From positions 1,623,001 to 1,687,000 of the forward strand of contig NC_010321.1 in the NCBI RefSeq assembly GCF_000019085.1: 64,000 nucleotides of DNA. Reading direction: 5' to 3'. The number at the start of each line of letters is the position of its first letter. Within the stretch, counting starts at the first letter, position 1. Source of the stretch: Thermoanaerobacter pseudethanolicus ATCC 33223. GTDB taxonomy: Bacteria > Bacillota > Thermoanaerobacteria > Thermoanaerobacterales > Thermoanaerobacteraceae. Of the stretch, positions 9,685-19,247 are shown piece by piece. Both the position numbers and the translations under genes were made by a program. The notes beneath the pieces are model-generated. The model did not search any database. It was not told where the DNA came from and saw nothing but the letters and a program-made list of their open reading frames with translations.

Positions 9685-10041
9685 TACCTTTTGGAGGATA
9701 AATCTTAGCAACTATCCTGGGGCCTACTTCTAGCTTGCTTTTTTCTACCGCCAACCGCGAAAATCCCCCAAAACTAGACCCTCACCTGCCCAAACCGTTG
9801 GGCCTACTTGTTCCTGCTCGCCTGGTACCATTGGAATTAGGGATGTGCAAAATTAATAAAAATAATCATGGCAAAAAACCATAATATGTATGGCATACAA
9901 TATATAGTAATCAAGACTTGCAATAAAACATAAAGTAAGGGATAAGGGAAAAGAAAAGACAAAAAGAGGAGCTAAAAAAGGGCATAAATATCCTGTAGAA
10001 GTCAAATGTTAAAAAATGGGATGAACTAGATTCAGTAAAAA
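9685..10041. other. Intergenic stretch without a recognised gene
   Basis: The left part (to about 9840) is moderately GC-rich and contains GGGCCTACTT twice (starting 9720 and 9801). The right part is A-rich. A lysine-rich frame on the plus strand near 9950-10010 breaks at stops. I can support no gene. It marks the boundary between the redox cassette and the defence region. Confidence 0.4.
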
Positions 10042-10821
10042 TTAAGCCGATTGCATCAGACCAACAAGGGACTTAAACTCATCAAATTTACCCAGTTTAA
10101 TAGCTACAATAGCGACAGTAAGCAAAGTAATATGAAAGCGCAGCATAGTGAACACGGTGCTAGAAAAACCATGAAAATCATTAAAGTCCTTGTCCGATAA
10201 AATTCCAAAACCATGTGCAAATATAGATTTATTTCTCAGCTGGACTTTACTATATATAAGCCCAAGGTTTATATTTTTCATTAACTCATCTTCAATAGAT
10301 TTCATTAAAACATAGGCATCAAATAAGGTTATATTATTACGAGGCAGTTCCATATATTCTCTAAAATTTTTAAAAGGTTTAATATTTTCATTCATTTTTT
10401 CTAATAATTCATTTCCACCAACGGGCAATTTTGAATAATCAGGAAGAGAAACAGAAAAACCATAACTTGCAAGTCTGACCTGTGCGATTAGCTCTAAAAT
10501 GCGATACAATAATAGAATTGCCACATCATATTTTCCTTCATAACTTCGCCTTAAAGCATTAGTATAAATTGAAAAAAGAAGAGGTATATATACATGCTTA
10601 TTTGTAACGTATTCCCATTCCTTATTTTTATCTTTCAAGTCAATCTCCTTCAGTGGTTTAATGAGCTCATGCTGCTTGTACAATATTTCTTCATATTTAT
10701 AGCCAATTATATCTTTATCAATTGGTTTCCAACTTTTCAAAATTTTAAAGAGTTTTTCAAATCCCTCAATGGCTTCATTAAAAGAAAGGTTATCCCAACA
10801 AGAATAGATCTGTGATAACAT
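10042..10821 (-). pseudogene. C-terminal (HEPN) part of a broken CARF-HEPN protein, TIGR02710 type
   Basis: The 259-codon frame matches the C-terminal part of TIGR02710 CRISPR-associated proteins: YEGKYDVAILLLYRILELIA (about 94-113) and QLRNKSIFAHGFG (about 194-206). The latter contains the HEPN RNase motif R-x6-H (Arg196, His203). The ligand-binding CARF domain expected ahead of it is missing; its first part is in the overlapping frame at 10790-11140. Family members are usually single proteins of around 400 residues, so about 80-100 residues of CARF appear lost. In intact form it would be an RNase switched on by cyclic oligoadenylate from a type III CRISPR complex. The HEPN residues survive, but regulation should be lost. 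Confidence 0.75.
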
Positions 10822-11140
10822 TTTGTAGAAAGTATAATCTTACTTTGTCAAGATTCTCTCTTGAGTCTTTTGTGTATAAAAACAAGACTTGCTTGGGCTT
10901 AATAAAAGAAATTGTAAGCACGAGAGGTTCAAAAGAAAATCCTAATGACAAAATCAAATTTTCATATTTTTCTTTGAAGGAAACATCAGTTTCTAAATGA
11001 AACTTTTTTACTACCAAAGGAAATATTTCCTGGTAATAATAATCTTCTGCTTCTTTTGCCGGTTTCGTTTCCCAAATTTCTACTTTTTCTTTTATTTTCT
11101 TTTCGATTTCACTACTTGACAATATCCCTTCGCTTTCCAT
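10790..11140 (-). pseudogene. N-terminal (CARF) fragment of the same TIGR02710-type gene
   Basis: The 116 codons end in LILSLGFSFEPLVLTISFIK and PKQVLFLYTKDSRENLDKV, the start of a CARF Rossmann fold (strand-loop-helix with the LGFSPEPL-like signature). The frame stops at 10790 and overlaps the HEPN-carrying frame by 32 bp in another phase, so an internal deletion plus frameshift separates them. GGTGAG six bases before ATG 11140 marks the true start of the original gene. Confidence 0.7.
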
Positions 11141-11221
11141 CTCCCTCTCACCTTTTGCAAGAACAAAACAATTTTGCTATTATATTCATAATTATACTAT
11201 TTTATTCTACAAAAATCACCT

Positions 11222-11623
11222 TTAGAATTCGTCATTTTCAATTTTTTGTTGTATCGATTTGTAAAATTCACCCAATTCACCAACGTGTTCATCTTTTATT
11301 CGATGAAAAATATCCCTTGACTGCTCATGAGTATAAGTGTGAACAAGTAAATTTCTATCCTCAATCATTTTTAGCCAAACTTCCTCATTTTCAATAAGAT
11401 CGTTAATAAAAGCCTGTTTAAAGGCCTCACGAGGGCTTTTTACGATTATTCCTAAATCTGCAAGATACTCTTTCATCAACTTCCAAGCCAACTCATAGCA
11501 AAGCTCAAATCTTTTAATAGTTCCATCTATATCCAAGTCATCCTTTGCTACTTCCGTCGCTTTTTTAAGATTTTCAAAAGCTTTTGCAAAATCGTTAAAA
11601 AATTTCTCAACCCTTTCTCTCAT
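11222..11623 (-). CDS. hepT: HepT-type HEPN toxin / nucleotidyltransferase substrate-binding protein
   Basis: The 133-residue all-helical HEPN protein belongs to the HI0074/HepT family (TIGR01987). The motif RNLLVHTY (Arg90, His95, Tyr97) is the R-x4-H-x-Y signature. In HepT the Arg/His pair makes the RNase active and the Tyr is the residue AMPylated by the antitoxin MntA. It overlaps by 17 bp the end of the upstream gene, whose C-terminal domain is an MntA-type nucleotidyltransferase, so toxin and antitoxin are translationally coupled. The unusual point is that this antitoxin is fused to Cmr1. Confidence 0.85.
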   Translation of the reverse strand: MRERVEKFFNDFAKAFENLKKATEVAKDDLDIDGTIKRFELCYELAWKLMKEYLADLGIIVKSPREAFKQAFINDLIENEEVWLKMIEDRNLLVHTYTHEQSRDIFHRIKDEHVGELGEFYKSIQQKIENDEF

Positions 11624-12893
11624 AAAGTAAAACTCCCTCTCTATATATCTTTTCTCTAAATTCTTTATTGACTTTTTTTAGATTGACAATGTCAAAAGGT
11701 CCAATCATATCCATGGCCTCCACACTTTTGTCTGACTCAACTGCTATATCAATGTCAGACTTCTTATTAAAATCTCCTCTTGCTCTTGATCCATACAAAT
11801 ATATCTTTTCGGGATCAATGTTTTCCTTTATCTTGTCTACTATCTCTTTCATAGAATCGGGAATAGATAATATTTTTTCTTCCCCTCTCTCCTTCAATTG
11901 AGCCCAAAACTCCTCAATAAGAGCATACTCTGGTTTTTGAGTTTTATCATTAAATTTTAACACAGCCCCCTCTGGTAAAAACTGACCAGCAAGCCTTATT
12001 ACACTCCAATAATACTTTCCTTCCACCTTAATAAGCTTTATTATAATGGGAGAAGTTCTTCTTTGGAATTTTTCTTTTGACTTCTTCTCAATTTTTACAC
12101 CAATAACTGTTCCACCACTGCGATGCCTTACAGGAAGACCAAAAACAGCGCTTTCAAATACTTGTCCCTCAGTCCTTACCCTGAAATTTTTAAATATAGT
12201 CCCAATATCATTAACTGCATCTTTCCATGAAGTAAAGCCAATGTTACTTATTATAAGCCGCGAGATACTTAGATTGCTATACTCTGAAGCAAAATAGGTC
12301 TTGTCTGAACCATTGATAATCTTTTTCGCTATCTCAAAATTTTTTACCAACCATTCTGCCACTTCATCAGAATCTTTCCCTTTAGGAATAAAATCAATAG
12401 AAACGTGCTCGTCCACCTCTGTTACTATGATATTGCCTCCTCCTCTTCTATTTCGTGTTCCAAAACCTCCGAAATATATGGCAAACCATAGTGAAGCCAA
12501 AGCATAATTTAAATACTTTTCCTCAAAGGTACTAATCTCAATATAAAAAGTAGAGCCTTCTTTTATGTATCCTCTCTCCTTATTTGGCAATATAGTAGAA
12601 TATAAAAGATATTTTATACCTGCTTCTTTCACTCGTAAAGCCTTTTCCCAAAAAAATTTGTCACAGAAAACTTTTACTGTTGCCTTGCTCTTTCCCTCTC
12701 CTTCTCCTGTCCCACCAAAAATTCCATTTTCTTCTTTTTTAAGTTTAGCAATATCATCCTCTGCCTTTACTGCTCTCCACCAAAAGCGCATCATCCCTTT
12801 AAACTCAGAAGGCCTTAATTCCGGTGTCCTTCCATCTGCTCCCGCCATAAACAAAGGCGTTATTACTTCACATTTTAATCTTGCCTTATACAC
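11607..12893 (-). CDS. Cmr1 RAMP protein fused to an MntA-type nucleotidyltransferase
   Basis: The protein has 428 residues and two unrelated parts. Residues 1 to about 335 match Cmr1 of type III-B CRISPR systems: ITPLFMAGAD, RPSEFKGMMRFWWRA, the glycine-rich RAMP loop FGGFGTRNRRGGG (about 141-153) and SPIIIKLIKV. From about 343 onward it is a minimal nucleotidyltransferase: YLYGSRARGDFNKKSDIDIAV contains GS-x10-DxD (Gly368, Ser369, Asp380, Asp382), the MntA antitoxin signature. Cmr1 alone is usually about 300-400 residues; no other cmr gene, cas10 or CRISPR array is in the window. I infer that deletion of a III-B locus joined cmr1 in frame to mntA, although a selected fusion cannot be excluded. 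HepT follows with a 17-bp overlap. Confidence 0.8.
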   Translation of the reverse strand: MYKARLKCEVITPLFMAGADGRTPELRPSEFKGMMRFWWRAVKAEDDIAKLKKEENGIFGGTGEGEGKSKATVKVFCDKFFWEKALRVKEAGIKYLLYSTILPNKERGYIKEGSTFYIEISTFEEKYLNYALASLWFAIYFGGFGTRNRRGGGNIIVTEVDEHVSIDFIPKGKDSDEVAEWLVKNFEIAKKIINGSDKTYFASEYSNLSISRLIISNIGFTSWKDAVNDIGTIFKNFRVRTEGQVFESAVFGLPVRHRSGGTVIGVKIEKKSKEKFQRRTSPIIIKLIKVEGKYYWSVIRLAGQFLPEGAVLKFNDKTQKPEYALIEEFWAQLKERGEEKILSIPDSMKEIVDKIKENIDPEKIYLYGSRARGDFNKKSDIDIAVESDKSVEAMDMIGPFDIVNLKKVNKEFREKIYREGVLLYERKG

Positions 12894-12939
12894 CTCTATC
12901 CCCTTCTTTCTTACTACTAATATTTTATACTATTTTGTC

Positions 12940-13281
12940 AAAAAAGGAAAGATTTTATATAACTACTTAAGTTTCCAAATCAATTACATGAACACTTCCA
13001 CTTTCAACTTCAATAAACCCTACTGAATTAATCTTATCTTCCCTTTTGCTAAGAGATGTAGAACCCGGATTAATCACCACACAATTTTCAATCTTCTTTA
13101 TTAAAGGAATATGCGTATGTCCCGTTATAAAATAGTCCAATTTATACCTCTTAATTAACCTATGTATATCTTCATCAGAAATATTATGGCCATGTTGAAT
13201 CATAAATCTCTTCCCCTCCATGAAAGCAAAGACATAGGGTGTTTGTATAGGTACATCAAGCATCATTTTGTCAACATAAGC
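12940..13281. repeat. Direct repeat, copy 1 (3' part of a phosphoesterase gene)
   Basis: This 342-bp stretch is nearly identical to 25696-26039 in the same orientation, including a few bases beyond the stop codon. Blocks of 40 or more identical bases occur. The two copies bracket the Wadjet operon, two toxin-antitoxin loci and the Nramp gene (about 12.7 kb). Confidence 0.85.
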
Positions 13282-13302
13282 CTTCTTTTTCTGTTTTTCC
13301 AT
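12967..13302 (-). pseudogene. 5'-truncated metallophosphoesterase
   Basis: The 111-codon frame carries only the C-terminal half of a YfcE/MJ0936-type phosphodiesterase (IQHGHNISDEDIH, FITGHTHIPL, INPGSTSLSK). The first metal-binding motifs (DTHGD, AGD, GNCD) are absent and are replaced by MEKQKKK. It duplicates the end of the intact gene at 25712-26254. Without the N-terminal ligands no activity is expected. Confidence 0.8.
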
Positions 13303-13467
13303 TCACTTTCCATCTCTTGTATATGCCCACTATCTGGAAGCATATACCTGCATAAATCCACGGTAGCTTTTGTAGCATAAATCAACCAGAAACTTAGTCT
13401 TTTCCGTTTCAACTAAATAGCATAAGCCTGTAACCTCTTTAGCAGCTCCCAAAAAACTTATTTTCAC
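13283..13467 (-). pseudogene. Relic of an MBL-fold RNA-processing exonuclease gene
   Basis: GTG 13467, with AGGAGACG before it, opens [20 protein letters not shown], the N-terminus of the metallo-beta-lactamase/beta-CASP nuclease family. A deletion and frame change then give [20 protein letters not shown] and [11 protein letters not shown], a later part of the same family. The histidine motif between them is gone. The relic abuts the truncated phosphoesterase and so marks a recombination joint. Confidence 0.65.
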
Positions 13468-13486
13468 AATAACGTCTCCTTTCATA

Positions 13487-13788
13487 TTAGGAATAATAAT
13501 TTTCTTCGATCCATTTATTTATATAATGTATATATTTAACAAAATCATCCAAATGGTTCTTTAATATGTCAACAATCACCTTCTCATCAATTTTCATATA
13601 ATCATGTACAAGTATATTTCTAAAAGAAACTATGTTAGAAATATTTTTGGCAAAATCTTCCGGCAAAATGTTTGATTTACCGAATAATAAAACCGTTTCT
13701 CTATAGGTATCGGGTTTTTCTAAACCAAGAGAAGAAATAATTATATTTGCTATATCAATAACACATTCTAGAGATATTTGAATTCCTT
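13487..13788 (-). pseudogene. N-terminally truncated HepT-like (DUF86) toxin gene
   Basis: Downstream of jetD a frame without a start codon reads LECVIDIANIIISSLGLEKP, then FRNILVHDYMKIDEK and ends WIEENYYS. This is the DUF86/HepT fold with the R-x4-H-x-Y motif RNILVHDY intact. An in-frame stop lies directly before the similarity, next to the jetD stop codon, so the first part of the gene and its MNT partner are missing. Confidence 0.65.
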
Positions 13789-13792
13789 AATT

Positions 13793-15088
13793 TTACCACT
13801 CCCCCTTACCTTCTTCAATCAATTTTATATCATTTATAATATCATCTATTATAAGCTCCTGATACCCTGCTTTTTTTATTATTTTCATCTCTTTTGCCAC
13901 ATCAAAAAGTAAAGGTGATTCAATCTTATTTAGCTTACTAAGCCTTACATCATTTATGACTTCATTTGAAAGAGATTTTAAATAATCTTCTACACCGTAC
14001 CTTAAAAAGTGAAACTTGTCTTTATACCTTTTGTACAATCTATCTGCTATCATAAGCCCCTCTGGGTCAAAATCTCCTGAGTAATATATCTCTGTCCCTT
14101 CTTTATAAAGCATGTCCAAGAGCAGGAGAGAAGAAAGTTTTGGCTGGCCATATGTGCATACAAGAGGAAATACTTTGCTTGTGGCATCTATTAAAGATGT
14201 AAAAACTGAAGGATTCTCTACAACATACACTTTCTTAGAAGGGCTTATGACCCTCTCAATTTTACTCAAATTTAAAAGAGGAACTTGCAAGACTTGATTG
14301 CTTTCATAAGCAGCCTTAAATACTTGATTTTCCGTATCGCCCTCATATGCCAAAAGTCCTGAGAGTGTGACATAATTGGATATTTCATCTATCAAAATGC
14401 CAACGTTGTAATAAAGTTCTGATATTTCTTCACTTCCTTTTACTTCATTCAGCCCCATTAAAGTGCATAAAGCGTTTATAAACATACTTCCAGCTTCTGT
14501 ATTTGAATCAAAATAGTGAGGATTACGTGCAATCTGGGAAGAAAACACCGGCAGTCTTTTCTTTTCCCCTTTATAAACAGGCAAATTATTTATAGCATCA
14601 CATACATACATTATATCTTTTTTTAGCCCATTTCTATCATTTAAATACCTCTGATTTACTGTCCTTACCCCTACAGCGGTTCCCTCATACAAACTTTTTA
14701 GCCAATCAATGCACTTACATTCCTGGTATTTAGAGAAGAGCTCTTTAAAGAACTCTTCTCTTTCTTTTGCCAATATTTCCATATCCTCTTTTTTGCTGGT
14801 GAGTTTTTCGCCAAAATAGTATTCCAGTATGTCTTTTAGCGTATACTCCTCAAATCGCGTATTTTTTAGCGACTCTTCAAACTTTGCCACATCAATGGAT
14901 GCAGATTTTTTTGTCCTATAGTCTTTTTTAAAATGGTTTGTAAGTACTTCTTTTTCATCTTCCGTAAGATTATCAAGCTTTACAACGCCTCCAAGACGTC
15001 CTAAACTTCTGTACTTTTCCCTTATACCTTTAAAAATCCTCTTGTATCCCTTTTTTTCTTTAAAATATTTAAGTTCTTCTTTATTCAT
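13793..15088 (-). CDS. jetD: Wadjet nuclease subunit JetD (TIGR02679/DUF2399, type III)
   Basis: The protein has 431 residues. The C-terminal Toprim-like domain shows YYSGDFDPEGLMIADRLYKR, with the acidic GDFDPEG motif at 338-344 that resembles the catalytic metal site of topoisomerase VI. In Wadjet systems JetD cleaves plasmid DNA extruded by the SMC-like JetABC motor. It overlaps jetC by 8 bp and is the last gene of the operon. The length fits TIGR02679 members. A truncated HepT-like fragment follows immediately. Confidence 0.88.
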   Translation of the reverse strand: MNKEELKYFKEKKGYKRIFKGIREKYRSLGRLGGVVKLDNLTEDEKEVLTNHFKKDYRTKKSASIDVAKFEESLKNTRFEEYTLKDILEYYFGEKLTSKKEDMEILAKEREEFFKELFSKYQECKCIDWLKSLYEGTAVGVRTVNQRYLNDRNGLKKDIMYVCDAINNLPVYKGEKKRLPVFSSQIARNPHYFDSNTEAGSMFINALCTLMGLNEVKGSEEISELYYNVGILIDEISNYVTLSGLLAYEGDTENQVFKAAYESNQVLQVPLLNLSKIERVISPSKKVYVVENPSVFTSLIDATSKVFPLVCTYGQPKLSSLLLLDMLYKEGTEIYYSGDFDPEGLMIADRLYKRYKDKFHFLRYGVEDYLKSLSNEVINDVRLSKLNKIESPLLFDVAKEMKIIKKAGYQELIIDDIINDIKLIEEGKGEW

Positions 15089-18000
15089 TTACAGCACCCA
15101 CCTCAAGAGCGGCAACCTCCTCTTTTTCAGGAAGTATAAGATGCTTTACCTTTCCATCCCACAAATACTTCATGACCAATACAGCCTTTGCATTTTTTGG
15201 CCTTATAAGTTCATAAATTGAAAGCTTGGGGACAGTGTCATAATCTCCCCACAAAACCTGCGAATTCATTATATAATTAAATCTTAGATCTTCAATCAGT
15301 TTAAACATATCCCTTATGTTTGTGTCATCAACCCCTGCAAATGCTTCATCTAGAGATATTATGCGAGGTGCAGTCGGGGGTGCTCCCTCATACCTTGAGT
15401 AAACCGCGGAAAACAAAGGTATATACATGGCCATCGCCTTTTCTCCACCGCTCAACTTATTAAAGGCATTATCAGTAAGCTCCTTGCGACTTTCCCCTTC
15501 TTTTCTGTAGTAAAGCTTAAACTCAAACCAATCTCTGTAATCTAATATTTCTTTCATAATCTTGTGAAAAGTTTCTGTATTGTTTTTTTCCTCCATTGCC
15601 CTCCTGGCTCTTTCTACTTTTGACCTAAAATGATTTACAACTTTATCGAAGACTTCCTTTTTCAGCATATCAGCATCAGATTTTAAAATATCTACAAGTT
15701 CCTTTGTATCAAGTTCTTCTTCATTGGAAGCAGGAATGCTTCTCCACTCAATAGAGAACTTAAGTCCGCTGGAAGTATCCCTTTCAGACATGAGTTTGTT
15801 CATTTTCTTTACCCATTCTTCTGCTTTAAAAATCTTTGCCCTTATCTTAATTCCCACATTGTGCATTATAATCTCTTCAAAAAGAATCTTATCCGTCTCT
15901 CTTAAAAGGCTTTCATTCGCCATTATATCCTCTTCAATATTAGAATAAAGCGTATATAATGAAACAACTTTACCATTTATATTTGCCGTAATATTAAGTC
16001 TTCTCTGCTTACTCTTTGCTTCTTTTATTCTTTCATTGTCTCCCTCACAAGCTTCGTCAAAGATATTGCCAATTGAAAGTCCATATTCTAAAAGTTCGTT
16101 GCGAGTTTCAAAATACACATTTTGAAGTCTCTCTGTAAACTTTTCTCTGTCAAAGCCCGCTTTGTCAAAAAAGCCTTTGTATTCAGAAAGAATGCTTTTA
16201 CTTAATTTTAACATATCCTCCATTTCAACGTCTTGCTTGACAAAGCCAAGTGCTAATTCCTTTTTTAAACCCTCTTCAACAATATTGTAAATTTCCTCTT
16301 TAAGATGAATCTCTTCTTCAATGTTTAAAAGGTCTTTTAAGCTTCTCTGTAGCCGCTCCTCAAGTTTTGCTTTTTCGGCTGATTTATTTGTAATCTCTTT
16401 AGGTATTTCCTCCAGCCTTTTTAGGCAAAACTCTAGTTCTTTCTCAATTTCTTCAAGTCCAAGTTCTTTTAATGTCTCTTTTAGCATCTCAATTTTCTTA
16501 ACAGAACTCTGTATTTTGTTTTCCAGTACGTCTATTTCGTACTTTAAGTTATCAATATCGTATTCTAAATCTTGTTTTTGCTGCAATAACATTTCTTCGT
16601 TTGAAATGTGCAAAACATATTTGTTGTATAGTATTTCTACTTCATTAAGCCCTGAAGCGTATTCTTCCGCATATTCATACGCAGAAGAATAGGTATCAAT
16701 ATCTGGATGTATGTTTATGCCAGATGTCAATTCTCTTACAACAGCTTTCTTTTTCTGAAGGTCCTCAAAACAGTTTTTAACTGTAAAAAGCTGTTCATCC
16801 AGTTTATGAGAGGTGTATTCGTAATCAGCCTTTGCCGTTTTTAAATATCTATATGCTTCTTCAATATCTTCTTTCCCGGGAAATGCCGAATATTCGTAAT
16901 CCAGCCTCTGTATCCTTGATTTTTTTGCATTTATTTCCTCATCGATTGCAGATATTTCAGCTTTTATAGCCTGTATTTCTTCTTGTATAGATTTAATAAG
17001 CTCTTCTCTGTAGCGCTTTCTAGACTCACTCCCGATGTACTTTGATTTAACTTTATCCCGCGCTTTCCCTTTTATTACTCCTATTCCATATGTGCCATTT
17101 GAATCAATATAGGTTGTCCCGCTTTCTTCGGATACAAATATATTGCTTAAAGCATCCGAAATATCTTCTGGTGAAACTCCTTCTTCATTGTCAACTACTT
17201 TAAAATATTGAGATACATTTAACATCATATTAAAGCTTCCAGGCATAACATATTTATCCGCCATATTGCTGTCCATTTGAAGAGCTTTTTCAAAATATTC
17301 TTTGGGAACGATAAGAGCATCCAAAAGCCCCATGTCTTCTATCGCAGCTTCTATATTGCCTCTTGTCTCTTCATCCACATCCTCTTTAAAATCAATCGCC
17401 ATGTAAAGAGGAATGTAAGGAATTCCAGCTTCTTTAAGCCTTTTTCTGTTGTTTATGACTTGTTCATCTCTTTCAGGCTCAGGGTCTTTTTTGTTTTTCC
17501 ATTCCTCCAATAACTTTTCTTTCTCATGAAGCTGATTTTCTTTTACCTCTCTTTGATTTTGTAATCTTAAAATTTCTTGCTGAATTCCATTTAGTATTTC
17601 CTCATAGGGTTTTCTCACAAAAGCCAAAATATCGTCAAATCCTTTATCCTCTCCATACGCCAGTATGACACGGCTTAAGCCTTCCAGTTGGCTACTTAAA
17701 AGCTTAAGTTCTGCATTGCCCTGCGACCAACTATAAACTCTTTCAACGTATTCTCTTTTTTGTTCGTCAAAAAGCCTTTCTGCCTCATTAAGCTTTTTAG
17801 CCCTGTCTTCTCTTTCTTTTTTAAGCCTTTCCTGCTCTTTAAGTGCGGCATCATACCTCTTATTTGCTTCTATTTCTTCTCTCAATGCACTCATTGCACG
17901 CTTTATTTTATCTTTATGCTTTTTTAATTCATTTTTCCAATAAGTAAAATCAAATTCTTTTCCATACACTTTTTTAAGTTCACTCACAGAAAACTCATGT

Positions 18001-19247
18001 TCCATGAAATCTATATCCTGTGCAATTGAAGATATATCCTCTAATTTATCCTGTAGTTCTTTATCCAGTTTGTATTTTTGTTCCTCAATGTTTTTTATCT
18101 TTCTTTCTAAACCATAATATTTATCTTGTTTATTACGGAGTTCTCCTTCTTTTTTAGACTTATCCTCCAAATACTGCTTATATCGATCCTCTTCTTCTAA
18201 TAACTCCTTTTGGGTTCTTTTAGCATCACCACTTGAAAGCTGTTCTTCCTTTTTCTTTAAGGCTTCTCTTTCACTTTCAAGAGAAATGATGTCATTTCCT
18301 AAGTTTGCTATTGTACTTCTGTAATTTTCAATATCTTTAGTTAAATTATCGTATTCTTTTTTTGATGCGTATAAATCGCTGTATGCCTTTACTAAATCCC
18401 CAGCCTTTTCATAAAGAATGTATCTGTTATAGTTGTCGTACTCATTTTTAAGCTTTTTTACTGCAGCCATATTCCTGTAAAGAACATCAAGGTGCATCTT
18501 AATCTGGTCCATATTTTCTATGGTTTCTGAAAGAGGCCTCAAATCATCATCTGTGAGTGAAGGCAGTGAAGCCTTCATAATTTCATATATCACAGTAGGC
18601 CTGAAGTCTTTGGAAAGCTTTGGACTTCTAAGCTGTATCAGCAGTTTTATGAGCTCGTCGTATTCCTCGATAGAACTAAAGCCAAAAATGTATTTATTGA
18701 CCATTTCCATGTACTCTTTTTGGCTTTCAACTACTTCTCCGCCTTCACCTATTCTATTCTTAAGTTCTTTTTTGGTAAGTGGGACTTTTGCTCTTTTGCC
18801 GTCATCGCCTATTTCCATTTTGTATAAAAAGAAGTCGATACCTATACGCCTGCCGTCAAGTATTACAAAGCCCCAAAAGTCCATATTTTGATGCCTTTTC
18901 GCCTTTAGTCCAATGCCTATTGTAATGTAGCTGTCTTTTTTCTCTTTTTTAAATTCCATGAAAAGATAGCCAGTTCTTTCATCAAGCCCACTTACCTCTT
19001 CTTCCCCAAGAAGATAGTCCTCAAGCTTTCTCGCCTTTGAGCCAAAGGGATCAAGTCTTTCAGGACTTTTGTTGCCATCTAATACTAAAGGTATGAAACT
19101 CTGCATTGTCACTGACTTTCCAGAACCATTAGCACCTCTTAAAAGAAGCCTTCCATCTGCAAACTCAAATATTTCATCATCATAATACCAAAAATTAAGA
19201 AGCCCAATCCTGTTAATCATCCATCTTTCGGCTAATTTTTCACTCAT
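15081..19247 (-). CDS. jetC: Wadjet SMC-like ATPase JetC (TIGR02680, type III)
   Basis: The 1388-residue SMC/MukB-like protein has Walker A GANGSGKS (38-45) near the N-terminus, very long coiled coils with an apparent hinge region in the middle, the ABC signature LSGGEKAMAM (from 1265) and Walker B IISLDEAFAGVDD (Asp1300, Glu1301). It powers DNA loop extrusion that senses small circular DNA. The ATG at 19247 is taken because AAGGAG lies nine bases before it and the start overlaps the jetB stop (ATGAGTGA); a longer frame to 19289 has no such support. The length agrees with TIGR02680 rather than the shorter JetC of types I and II. Confidence 0.92.
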   Translation of the reverse strand: MSEKLAERWMINRIGLLNFWYYDDEIFEFADGRLLLRGANGSGKSVTMQSFIPLVLDGNKSPERLDPFGSKARKLEDYLLGEEEVSGLDERTGYLFMEFKKEKKDSYITIGIGLKAKRHQNMDFWGFVILDGRRIGIDFFLYKMEIGDDGKRAKVPLTKKELKNRIGEGGEVVESQKEYMEMVNKYIFGFSSIEEYDELIKLLIQLRSPKLSKDFRPTVIYEIMKASLPSLTDDDLRPLSETIENMDQIKMHLDVLYRNMAAVKKLKNEYDNYNRYILYEKAGDLVKAYSDLYASKKEYDNLTKDIENYRSTIANLGNDIISLESEREALKKKEEQLSSGDAKRTQKELLEEEDRYKQYLEDKSKKEGELRNKQDKYYGLERKIKNIEEQKYKLDKELQDKLEDISSIAQDIDFMEHEFSVSELKKVYGKEFDFTYWKNELKKHKDKIKRAMSALREEIEANKRYDAALKEQERLKKEREDRAKKLNEAERLFDEQKREYVERVYSWSQGNAELKLLSSQLEGLSRVILAYGEDKGFDDILAFVRKPYEEILNGIQQEILRLQNQREVKENQLHEKEKLLEEWKNKKDPEPERDEQVINNRKRLKEAGIPYIPLYMAIDFKEDVDEETRGNIEAAIEDMGLLDALIVPKEYFEKALQMDSNMADKYVMPGSFNMMLNVSQYFKVVDNEEGVSPEDISDALSNIFVSEESGTTYIDSNGTYGIGVIKGKARDKVKSKYIGSESRKRYREELIKSIQEEIQAIKAEISAIDEEINAKKSRIQRLDYEYSAFPGKEDIEEAYRYLKTAKADYEYTSHKLDEQLFTVKNCFEDLQKKKAVVRELTSGINIHPDIDTYSSAYEYAEEYASGLNEVEILYNKYVLHISNEEMLLQQKQDLEYDIDNLKYEIDVLENKIQSSVKKIEMLKETLKELGLEEIEKELEFCLKRLEEIPKEITNKSAEKAKLEERLQRSLKDLLNIEEEIHLKEEIYNIVEEGLKKELALGFVKQDVEMEDMLKLSKSILSEYKGFFDKAGFDREKFTERLQNVYFETRNELLEYGLSIGNIFDEACEGDNERIKEAKSKQRRLNITANINGKVVSLYTLYSNIEEDIMANESLLRETDKILFEEIIMHNVGIKIRAKIFKAEEWVKKMNKLMSERDTSSGLKFSIEWRSIPASNEEELDTKELVDILKSDADMLKKEVFDKVVNHFRSKVERARRAMEEKNNTETFHKIMKEILDYRDWFEFKLYYRKEGESRKELTDNAFNKLSGGEKAMAMYIPLFSAVYSRYEGAPPTAPRIISLDEAFAGVDDTNIRDMFKLIEDLRFNYIMNSQVLWGDYDTVPKLSIYELIRPKNAKAVLVMKYLWDGKVKHLILPEKEEVAALEVGAVNE

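Noticed and set aside
9940-10020. Lysine-rich plus-strand frame resembling a transposase tail
   Set aside because: Short, with stops in every extension and no recognisable motif.
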